Assembly (NCBI GenBank): GCA_000702025.1
Contig: JNKJ01000008.1
Coordinates: 186,001-250,000, forward strand
Direction: 5' to 3'
Source of the DNA: Blautia schinkii DSM 10518
GTDB lineage: Bacteria; Bacillota; Clostridia; Lachnospirales; Lachnospiraceae
Length of the DNA: 64,000 nucleotides
Positions 55,148 to 62,845 of this stretch are shown here, one piece after another; positions within the stretch are counted from its first letter, which is position 1; the number at the start of each line of letters is the position of its first letter. The notes beneath the pieces are model-generated. The model was not told where the DNA came from. It did not search any database and saw nothing but the letters and a program-made list of their open reading frames with translations. A program made the translations under genes and the position numbers.

Positions 55148-56503
55148 TTATAGCGGAATCCGGATTTCATAACGGAACATCTCATCCTTCAGATTCATGC
55201 CGGTTACGCAGCCGGGATATTTGCGGATTATTTTCCGCAGACTCATAAGCCCGGTGCCGTGGCCGCTCCCCTTTGTCGTGTAAGCATCATGACTCATAGC
55301 GGAAAGATCCGGCGTTTGGGCATAGGAGTTCGCCACCGCAGTCAAAAGCTCGTTCTCTGTCTGCAGCAAGACCAGACTAATATGAGGATGTGTACTTAAC
55401 TTCGCAGCCTCCAGGGCATTGTCCAGTAGAATTCCCATACAGCGCAGAAGGTCCTGCTGGCGCATCCCCTCTTTAAGAACAGGATAAAGAACCTCCGCAT
55501 TTACCTGAACCCCTGCCTCCTGCATTTGGGCAATCTTTGATGTAATCAGACTGCGCAGCGGCGGAATCTGGATGCGGCCTACAGCCTCGAGGATTTTTAT
55601 CTCATCTCCAAGCCTTTCGTCGAAATAGCTGCTGGTGTTACGCATAAAGTCCTGAATTCCCTTGAGGTCGCCCTCTCTCGCCTGGATTGTCATGCCTGTC
55701 ATCAGATTTGTAAAATCATGGCGGAAGGAGCGCATTTCCTGCTGAAGCTCTTCCAGCAGAGCCAAATGGGCTTTCTGCTGCATGATAATATCCTCCTGGG
55801 CCTTGACCCGTTCTTTTGCCGCCTGGTACATGGCCGCGAACTGCAGGAAGAATAGCGCTAACACAATCAGTGCCACCGAATAAGACGCGGTGAGAAGTGT
55901 TACCTCCTTTAACGGAAAAAGCAGACGGATAATCGTATGTACATGCATCAGCAGGAGGCTGACAATTAATGTTACCACAGCCCTCAGACTGCTCGTAAAT
56001 AAGGCTTCAAAATATCTGTCAAACTCCAGCCTGCGCAGCAGCACTGCAATGAGAAGAGAACAAACCAGCATGATCGTATGGGAAAGCACGGATGTGGCCA
56101 GACCGTACAGGTACATATTCTCCATTTCAGGCATATAACTGATAAGAACCTCTCCGGCAAGCGAACCAATTGTAAATACCACAAAATGCGTGAGCGCTGC
56201 CGCCGCTACTGTGCGTATTACCTTTTGTCTGTAGGTCCACAGAAGCAGAAGGATTAAAATAACTACATGAAGGGTATAGAGATAAATATTCCAGTTTACC
56301 AAAAAGTCTTCATCCAACGTAGTCCCCTGCATTAGCAAAATGTTCGCAACGACCTGAATCACAAAATAGATGGTACAATATAAGACGGCACTCTTCTTGT
56401 TGATCCGCTCATTTAGAATGTGTACGCTTAGAACGTACATACTCAGGGAATAACAGGTGGACATATAGAGAAGAGTGCCGAAAACGTAAATATAATAAAA
56501 CAT
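55148..56503 (-). CDS. GHKL sensor histidine kinase (AgrC-like)
   Basis: This 451-residue protein (ATG 56503, with GGAAGG upstream) has about six N-terminal membrane helices, a coiled linker, the phospho-acceptor motif FRHDFTNLMTG, the N-box LGILLDNALEAAK and the G-box GTGLMSLRKI. This is the AgrC/ComD architecture used for peptide sensing. Its signal peptide is not evident in the window. Confidence 0.88.
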   Translation of the reverse strand: MFYYIYVFGTLLYMSTCYSLSMYVLSVHILNERINKKSAVLYCTIYFVIQVVANILLMQGTTLDEDFLVNWNIYLYTLHVVILILLLLWTYRQKVIRTVAAAALTHFVVFTIGSLAGEVLISYMPEMENMYLYGLATSVLSHTIMLVCSLLIAVLLRRLEFDRYFEALFTSSLRAVVTLIVSLLLMHVHTIIRLLFPLKEVTLLTASYSVALIVLALFFLQFAAMYQAAKERVKAQEDIIMQQKAHLALLEELQQEMRSFRHDFTNLMTGMTIQAREGDLKGIQDFMRNTSSYFDERLGDEIKILEAVGRIQIPPLRSLITSKIAQMQEAGVQVNAEVLYPVLKEGMRQQDLLRCMGILLDNALEAAKLSTHPHISLVLLQTENELLTAVANSYAQTPDLSAMSHDAYTTKGSGHGTGLMSLRKIIRKYPGCVTGMNLKDEMFRYEIRIPL

Positions 56504-56593
56504 CTTTTTCCTTCCAAATACATATGTTACATAATGATTGGTGTATTTTTTGGTACAGATATAATTATAGTATAAGTAACTGTGAATCACAAC

Positions 56594-58864
56594 TTAAATT
56601 TTGTACCGCTCATCCATACTCTCAAATCCAATCCCATCTTCTCTTATAGTTATCACGATTTTATCGTTACTATTTTTTGCGGCAATTTCATTTAACTTTT
56701 CTATGACATCGCTTTCTGTCATCTTAAGCAAATCTTCAATATCCGTTCCGTCCCAAAATTCTTTAATATCGTTTTCCATGCCTCCAATCGAACGGTCACG
56801 TTCACCTACCGTTACTGCTTCTTTATCTGAAATATGGTAGGAATATTGATAATACATGCTGCTCCATGCCGCATATCCACCTTCACCGGTTTGTTTTTCA
56901 AGAGTATTTCCTCCAAGTATCGGGTCCTGCTCCGGGTCTCCGGTGTATTCGCTCTTCACAAACTCGGCATTTTCCATACCGGATACTCTGACAGTAAGAG
57001 CAACAAAGGTCTTATCGTCCGTAGATAAAGGGATACTGTAGTCATTAGCTGCAGTCTCCATATTAATTTTTTCCATTCTTTCGTAACTCTCATTTGCCCA
57101 TTCCAGAAGATGCATATTAAAATCTGCTAAAGACATATCCTGATACCCTGGTGTTTTCAATGCAAGAAGGGATTGGTAATCCTCTTCTGTGGCTTTTCCA
57201 TATGTGTAGATTTCTTCTTCATTTTGTACTGCCGTAAGCCTGTTTTCATCTTCTGTTTCAGGTATGCTAAGAGGGGTAAAGGAGTATTCCACAGCCATTT
57301 TGAGCTTATCTGTATCCCACTGCTTCTCAACGGAATCAATTTTTGCATCAATAGTTTGTTTCATAAACTCCTCATCCTGCAGCTGCTCTGTAGTAGTGTT
57401 TTGTAAAATGGCCTTAAGTTCATCTCCTACTGCGGACCTGGTCTTTTCATATTCCCGGACAGTAAGCTTATCACCATCCTCAATATTAAGAGTAAGAAAA
57501 TATTCTAACATGGCATTATCCGAAGCATCCGAAAAATTCGTCTGTGTATAGCCGCCAAATCCTCTGGATTGCCATTTTTCTGCAGTAAGAGGATCCAGGA
57601 TATAAAACAGAAAGGAAGCGATTTCATTGGTATCTTTCAGTTCATACAACGCCTCGTCCTGAGAAAAACGGTCTAGCAGCTTTTTGTATTCAATCGTGTC
57701 TGTCAGCTCTAACACCCTATTTCGGAATTGTGTAACCGTCATATCCTCATAACCGTCAAACTGCAGGGACACTAATTTCTCATATTCTTCATCTGTGAAA
57801 TTTGTATCCGGAATTGTGGATAGTTTTTGCGTCTGAGAAGCAGTGTCCAAAGCGGATGTTGCAAATGTTGTGGTAACGCAGACAATCAGACCTGCAGCAA
57901 TCAAAATTGCAGATAATGTATTCTTCTTTATTTTCATAATTGCAGTTATCCTTTCTTCGATTGCATTTTTGCTGAAATTGTTGCAAAAAGGCGTCAAACC
58001 GCTTTTCTCTGCCTCCATACTGATCAGCATACATGCATAGGCAGATTTTGACTTTTCCCCAAGATGATGTACCACGCATTCATCACAGGCAAGTTCAATA
58101 TCCCGGTTAAAAAGTACATACATTGCCCACACAAAGGGATTAAACCAGTGCAGGCATAAAGCAGCGGCAGCCATAAGCTTGATCACAGTATCATAGCGGC
58201 AGATATGCATATATTCATGCAGTAAAACATATTGCAGCTGTACTGTATCTTCCCAATCTGTCTTTTTCGGCATCAGGATTACAGGATGCAGGATTCCATA
58301 GGTCAACGGCGTAGAAATCCTGTCTGACTGCCGGATGGAAATTGTCCGTTTTATCCGGTGCGCCCTCTGCCACTGTTCTATAAATTCATTATGGACAGGT
58401 AACGCGGTTCTGAATTCAAGCCTGCTGCGATAATAGGAAATGATGAAAAACAGCGCACAAATCACCATCCCTGCACACCAGATGAGTATGGGAGCAGATA
58501 TATCAGTTATATCAATAATATCAGTTACATCAGATAACTCAGATACAACAGATACATCAACTGCAGGATTCACTGTCTGCGGATTTGCCTGATTTATAAG
58601 TTCCTGCTGTCCCTGTGGTATTGCAGCTTCAGGATTGACTGCCGGCAGTGTCCCGGTCCATATTCCTGAGGGTGTATGATAACCCACAAAAGAATAGAAA
58701 CTGAACATGGACGGAATAGAGAACGGTATCAGCAATCTTAAAATAACAATTCCCCATAATACGATAAATGTGTTTTTCGGCAGTTTATGAATCGCAATTG
58801 CTCGGATTAAGACTATCGCCACGATAAGGACTGCTCCGGAAAAGCTCATCTGTAATAAATTCAT
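56594..58864 (-). CDS. BlaR1/MecR1-like M56 metallopeptidase with repeat-containing C-terminus
   Basis: This 756-residue protein has an N-terminal M56 domain with about four membrane helices and the zinc motif HEYMH (216-220 from ATG 58864). After the last helix (near 320-340), the usual penicillin-binding sensor domain is absent. Instead a long extracellular region holds two copies of a GYxDMxxxxFxxxxLE module (about 360-400 and 560-600). GAGGTG lies six bases before ATG 58864. A low-complexity VSVVSELSDVTDI stretch lies in an external loop (58498-58562). It likely cleaves the BlaI-like repressor after sensing an unknown signal. Confidence 0.87.
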   Translation of the reverse strand: MNLLQMSFSGAVLIVAIVLIRAIAIHKLPKNTFIVLWGIVILRLLIPFSIPSMFSFYSFVGYHTPSGIWTGTLPAVNPEAAIPQGQQELINQANPQTVNPAVDVSVVSELSDVTDIIDITDISAPILIWCAGMVICALFFIISYYRSRLEFRTALPVHNEFIEQWQRAHRIKRTISIRQSDRISTPLTYGILHPVILMPKKTDWEDTVQLQYVLLHEYMHICRYDTVIKLMAAAALCLHWFNPFVWAMYVLFNRDIELACDECVVHHLGEKSKSAYACMLISMEAEKSGLTPFCNNFSKNAIEERITAIMKIKKNTLSAILIAAGLIVCVTTTFATSALDTASQTQKLSTIPDTNFTDEEYEKLVSLQFDGYEDMTVTQFRNRVLELTDTIEYKKLLDRFSQDEALYELKDTNEIASFLFYILDPLTAEKWQSRGFGGYTQTNFSDASDNAMLEYFLTLNIEDGDKLTVREYEKTRSAVGDELKAILQNTTTEQLQDEEFMKQTIDAKIDSVEKQWDTDKLKMAVEYSFTPLSIPETEDENRLTAVQNEEEIYTYGKATEEDYQSLLALKTPGYQDMSLADFNMHLLEWANESYERMEKINMETAANDYSIPLSTDDKTFVALTVRVSGMENAEFVKSEYTGDPEQDPILGGNTLEKQTGEGGYAAWSSMYYQYSYHISDKEAVTVGERDRSIGGMENDIKEFWDGTDIEDLLKMTESDVIEKLNEIAAKNSNDKIVITIREDGIGFESMDERYKI

Positions 58865-58874
58865 TATCACCACC

Positions 58875-59240
58875 TCATTCCAGGTCACCGACAATCTGTT
58901 TCAGTTTCTCAATTTGTTCAGCAGTAAGCTTCTTCCTGCCAAGCAGAGCGGAAAACAGTTTGTCAACAGAACCATCATAAATTTTATTGATCAGCTCGTT
59001 TGTTTCAGCCTCCTGCACATCCTCCTTTGGTATCAGCGCATGGCAGGTGAAGTTCGGCTCGGATCGTTCAATGGCACCTTTTTTTATGCATCTTTTGATT
59101 AGGGTATAGGTGGTGTTTATGTTCCATCCGGTTTCTTCCTTCAGTACATCGGATATATGCTTTGCCGTACAGTCTCCTTCCCGCCAAAGCACCTCCATTA
59201 TTTTTAGTTCTGAATCAAAAAGTTTGATATCCATTGGCAT
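58875..59240 (-). CDS. BlaI/MecI-family repressor
   Basis: This 121-residue winged-helix protein has the family pattern LKIMEVLWREGDCTAKHISDVLKEETGWNINTTYTLIKRCIKKGAIER. The second half carries the dimerisation helices and a protease-sensitive stretch. It is the first gene of the pair and is transcribed from a dyad-rich promoter at 59259-59325. The gap to the BlaR1-like start is 10 bases. No beta-lactamase gene lies in this window. Confidence 0.92.
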   Translation of the reverse strand: MPMDIKLFDSELKIMEVLWREGDCTAKHISDVLKEETGWNINTTYTLIKRCIKKGAIERSEPNFTCHALIPKEDVQEAETNELINKIYDGSVDKLFSALLGRKKLTAEQIEKLKQIVGDLE

Positions 59241-59258
59241 CCTCCTTTATACGACTAT

Positions 59259-59325
59259 AGTAGTACTACTGTTATTTCTATACTACTACAGTAATATAGA
59301 AATGTCAATACTACACCGGTAGTAT
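59259..59325 (-). promoter_or_regulatory. promoter and operator array of the BlaI/BlaR1-like operon
   Basis: On the minus strand TTGACA (59303-59308), 17 bases, TAGTAT (59280-59285). Three dyads overlap it: AGTAGTACTACT (59259-59270), ATTTCTATA/TATAGAAAT arms around 59274-59303, and ATACTAC/GTAGTAT (59308-59325). All but the middle arms carry the TACTAC or GTAGTA word, which resembles BlaI-type operators. Confidence 0.7.
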
Positions 59326-59401
59326 AAATGAGTTATTTTTATTACTTTTATTAACTCTGTGTGGATTTCTGTTCGCACAGGAGATTCCTTTGATGGAAAA
59401 T

Positions 59402-59827
59402 CTACTCTCTGCTCCTTTTGAGTGTTTCTAATATGCGGTTTTGCTTACGTACTTCCAACCTTAAGCAAATGTAATAAATAACTGCTCCTATAAAATATGG
59501 TATTGAAAATGATATTGTCATATCCCTATATCCGTTTGGATGAATATCTACAAAATACGATGCAGCCTTTAACGAAACTAAAATTATAACCTCGGCACTT
59601 AAATATTGGATCACAATCATAGTCAAAGGCGAATATCTTTCTAATCTGTAATGTTGAGATAGAACGCCAACACCTAAAACACTCAATAGAAGAAACAAAA
59701 ACATATTTAATTGTGTAGGATTCATCTCTCCTTTTTGGAAAATTTCAAAAGTGGTTAATAGTAGAGAAATTATCGTATAAGTTATACAAATAATAGGGAT
59801 AACATTTTTCTTATTTACCAGTTTCAT
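59402..59827 (-). CDS. DUF3021 family membrane protein
   Basis: This 141-residue protein has four predicted membrane helices. It overlaps the LytTR gene by 17 bases. DUF3021 proteins are typically encoded right after a small LytTR regulator and are thought to bind or restrain it at the membrane. AAGGAG precedes the ATG. Confidence 0.85.
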   Translation of the reverse strand: MKLVNKKNVIPIICITYTIISLLLTTFEIFQKGEMNPTQLNMFLFLLLSVLGVGVLSQHYRLERYSPLTMIVIQYLSAEVIILVSLKAASYFVDIHPNGYRDMTISFSIPYFIGAVIYYICLRLEVRKQNRILETLKRSRE

Positions 59828-60284
59828 TTTGAAATACTCCTTCCTTCATCGCATTAAGAAATGAGTTGAACTTCGCTTTATAACTCCTGTTTATCTGGAT
59901 TCTTTCGCCGTTATCCAGTAATGCCATAACACGCATATTTATTTCAGATTTTAATGAATTAATTTTATAAACATTCAAAATGGTTGACTTGTTGACTCGT
60001 ATAAATCCCAATTCATAGTAAGCATTCTCTAAATCCTGCAAACGTATATCAATTCGCACTACCTGATCATCAAGATATGCAAATGTCTTTTTGTCAACGG
60101 ACTCAAAATAATATACATCATTCAATGAAAATATGATCTCTTTATCATTTACTTTCCCAACAAGTCTTTTTCTATGTTTCATTAGAAAATCTAAAATTTC
60201 ATTTACTTCTTTCGTTTTCATGCGGTAATAAAAATCTATTCTGTCTTCGAGAATGTCTTTTCTCTGATATTCATTTACTTTCAA
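59811..60284 (-). CDS. LytTR-domain transcription regulator
   Basis: This 157-residue protein starts at a TTG (60284) ten bases after AAGGAGG. The C-terminal LytTR domain (about 55-150) has IIFSLNDVYYFESVDKKTFAYL and FIRVNKSTILNVYKI. There is no receiver domain, so it is probably controlled by the DUF3021 partner rather than by phosphorylation. It may drive the operon that also encodes the 215-residue membrane protein upstream. Confidence 0.88.
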   Translation of the reverse strand: MKVNEYQRKDILEDRIDFYYRMKTKEVNEILDFLMKHRKRLVGKVNDKEIIFSLNDVYYFESVDKKTFAYLDDQVVRIDIRLQDLENAYYELGFIRVNKSTILNVYKINSLKSEINMRVMALLDNGERIQINRSYKAKFNSFLNAMKEGVFQNETGK

Positions 60285-60309
60285 TTTCCATTCCCCTCCT
60301 TGAAGGGTA

Positions 60310-60957
60310 TTATAGCATGAACATGAGAGCAATGGCTATATACGAGATTTTATAATCCTTATTAAGCACTATATAAACACTTCCGTAAAGCAGGGCTTGG
60401 ATCACGGCATAAATTCCGGTCGAAGCTCCCTGTGTAAAAATATGGATTAGTCCCCATGTAATTGCAAGAAGAATGCCCCCAAATGGAATGATTTTGATAT
60501 TAGGGAACCAGTTTTCAAATGCTTTATGCCCATGCGCGATAATCAGCATCATCAGCAAACTTTCTAATGCATAATAAATATATTGGATTAAAAATTTAGC
60601 CGTACCAAGATTAGATAATTCGATTATTGGTTTAAACCCTTTCCACACCAAAGAAGTATATAGGATGGATACAAAAATAATTATAATCGCTAATATCATG
60701 TTTTTCTTTTTAGTGCTTTTTTTAGGAATGGCAGGTAATTGTCTTACTAATACTATACCAAGACATCCCCATATGAAGCATGTTATCGACCAATGAATGA
60801 TATGCTTTATTGTCGACCAATTCCCAGAAGTCTGTCCGTACAAATTTGTTTCAATCATCATGAGCAATATTTCAATCCCTAATCCGCCAAAGGCATATAA
60901 AGCATATCCGATATAGTCAGTAGAAGATTTTGCTTTTAATCTTATATTTTTTTTCAT
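60310..60957 (-). CDS. multi-pass membrane protein, possibly degenerate CPBP-like
   Basis: This 215-residue protein has about six membrane helices. The motif GGILLAITWGLIHIFTQG resembles the second CPBP box, but the EExxR box is not seen, so protease activity is doubtful. It is the first gene of the LytTR/DUF3021 operon, 25 bases ahead of the regulator. The function is unknown. Confidence 0.75.
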   Translation of the reverse strand: MKKNIRLKAKSSTDYIGYALYAFGGLGIEILLMMIETNLYGQTSGNWSTIKHIIHWSITCFIWGCLGIVLVRQLPAIPKKSTKKKNMILAIIIIFVSILYTSLVWKGFKPIIELSNLGTAKFLIQYIYYALESLLMMLIIAHGHKAFENWFPNIKIIPFGGILLAITWGLIHIFTQGASTGIYAVIQALLYGSVYIVLNKDYKISYIAIALMFML

Positions 60958-61090
60958 GGCATATTCCTCTCTCTCTTTCTGTCCGTATTATATGATGATT
61001 GATTTCTTATAACAATATCATATCTACCATCTTGCGTGTATGCTAAACTATGTTGCACTAGATATGGTTTTGTTGAGGTATCTACCTATC

Positions 61091-61137
61091 GAAAATAAAA
61101 ATGCCCGTAAAGCCTGTATAAAAAGCTTTACGGACAT
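61091..61137 (-). terminator. intrinsic terminator after miaB
   Basis: A 13-bp stem (61101-61113 with 61125-61137, one G-U in the minus-strand RNA) is followed on the minus strand by a U-rich tail. It separates miaB from the membrane-protein/LytTR operon. Confidence 0.8.
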
Positions 61138-61194
61138 ATTAAAATTTACAACAAGAATCAAAAACTTGTATACAATTGTTTGCTATGCCAATGT

Positions 61195-62640
61195 CTATTC
61201 TGCCAACGTGCCCAGATAATAAAATCCTTTACAAGTATCCAGCTGTACCTTCACATATTTGCCAAGAAGCTCTTCGCTACCCGGGAAATGTACGAGAAGA
61301 TTGTACTCTGTTCTTCCTGTGAAAATACCCTTTTCCTTGCTCTCATCCTCCACAAGAATCTCCTGTACCGTTCCCTCAAAACGGGAGGAAGCGATGCGGC
61401 CTTTCTCCTGGACAAGTGCCAGAAGGCGGTCAAAGCGCTCCTTTACTACATCCTCGGGCACCTGGTTTTCCATATTTGCGGCGGGTGTTCCGCTGCGTTT
61501 GGAATAAATGAAGGTGAACGCCGTGTCAAAGCAGGACTTGTCAACCACATCCAGGGTTTCCAGGAAATCCTCTTCTGTCTCTCCCGGGAAGCCTACAATG
61601 ATATCTGTGGTAAGAGAAATATCCGGTACTGCTGTTCGGATTTTTTCTACAAGGCCCAGATATTTTTCTTTATCATAGCGGCGGTTCATCTCCTTGAGAA
61701 TCCGGCTGCTCCCTGACTGCATGGGCAGATGGAGGTGATGACAGATTTTTTTACTTTTTGCCATCACTGCGATGAGCTCGTCGGACAAGTCCTTCGGGTG
61801 GGAGGTCATAAACCGGATGCGTTTAAGGCCCTCGATTTCCTCTATGCGCTCTAAAAGCTTTGCAAAGGTGATGGGGTGTTCCAGGGTCTTTCCGTAGGAA
61901 TTCACATTTTGGCCCAGGAGCATCACTTCTGTCACGCCGTCTGCCACCAGTGCGGTAATTTCTTTTACAATTGCCTCGGGTTCACGGCTGCGTTCCCGGC
62001 CGCGAACGTATGGTACAATGCAATAGCTGCAGAAATTGTTGCAGCCGAACATGATATTGACACCTGATTTAAAGGAATAATTACGTTCTGTAGGAAGCTC
62101 CTCTACGATTTGGTCCGTACCGTCCCAGATATCTACCAACTGTGTATCCGCCATAAGCATTTCATAGAAAAGCTCTGCGAATTTAAAGATGTTGTGGGTT
62201 CCGAATACCAGATTTACAAAGGGGTAGCTCTTTTTTATCTTTGCAACCACATGCTCCTCCTGCATCATGCAGCCGAACAGCACGATTTTCATATCCGGAT
62301 TGTGGTCCTTGAGGTTATGCAGCCGCCCAAGGCGACCGTATACTTTAAGATTGGCGTTTTCCCGCACGGTACAGGTATTATAGATGACAACATCCGCATC
62401 CTCGGTATCCTTGCGCTGATAGCCGATTTCATCCAGGATACCTGCTACCACCTCAGACTGTTTTTCGTTCATTTGACAGCCAAAAGTCACCAGACAGTAG
62501 CTGAGTGCCCGCCCCAGCTCCTGAGCCTTAGCTGCCGCCAACCCGCGTAATTTGGCCATAAAATAATACTGACGGCGGGATTCCTCTGCTGGGGGCTCTG
62601 AATTTAAATCAATTTTATCTAAATTAATTTCATTATGCAT
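61195..62640 (-). CDS. miaB: tRNA-2-methylthio-N6-dimethylallyladenosine synthase
   Basis: This 481-residue radical-SAM methylthiotransferase has its three N-terminal cluster cysteines in FGCQMNEKQSE, FGCMMQEE and the NTCTVRENA region. The radical-SAM motif is FGCNNFCSYCIVPYVRGRERSR, and a C-terminal TRAM domain follows (about 415-480). It adds a methylthio group to i6A37 of tRNAs. It is the clearest housekeeping gene in the window. The N-terminal extension of about 35 residues is common in Clostridia. Confidence 0.96.
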   Translation of the reverse strand: MHNEINLDKIDLNSEPPAEESRRQYYFMAKLRGLAAAKAQELGRALSYCLVTFGCQMNEKQSEVVAGILDEIGYQRKDTEDADVVIYNTCTVRENANLKVYGRLGRLHNLKDHNPDMKIVLFGCMMQEEHVVAKIKKSYPFVNLVFGTHNIFKFAELFYEMLMADTQLVDIWDGTDQIVEELPTERNYSFKSGVNIMFGCNNFCSYCIVPYVRGRERSREPEAIVKEITALVADGVTEVMLLGQNVNSYGKTLEHPITFAKLLERIEEIEGLKRIRFMTSHPKDLSDELIAVMAKSKKICHHLHLPMQSGSSRILKEMNRRYDKEKYLGLVEKIRTAVPDISLTTDIIVGFPGETEEDFLETLDVVDKSCFDTAFTFIYSKRSGTPAANMENQVPEDVVKERFDRLLALVQEKGRIASSRFEGTVQEILVEDESKEKGIFTGRTEYNLLVHFPGSEELLGKYVKVQLDTCKGFYYLGTLAE

Positions 62641-62845
62641 TTCTTTTGACTTTGCCTCTTTTCTATCATATAATCAAACAAGAAATGAGTTTTTAACCGT
62701 ACTGCCTATAGCTCAAGCGGGGTACTCGTTTCTTTTTTTATGTTTATAATATCATATAGCTACATTTTTTATCTACCGCATGTCTTATAACAAGTTTTAC
62801 ACGGAATTTAGTTTACATGATTCAGACAAGTTTGTCCATAAGCTC

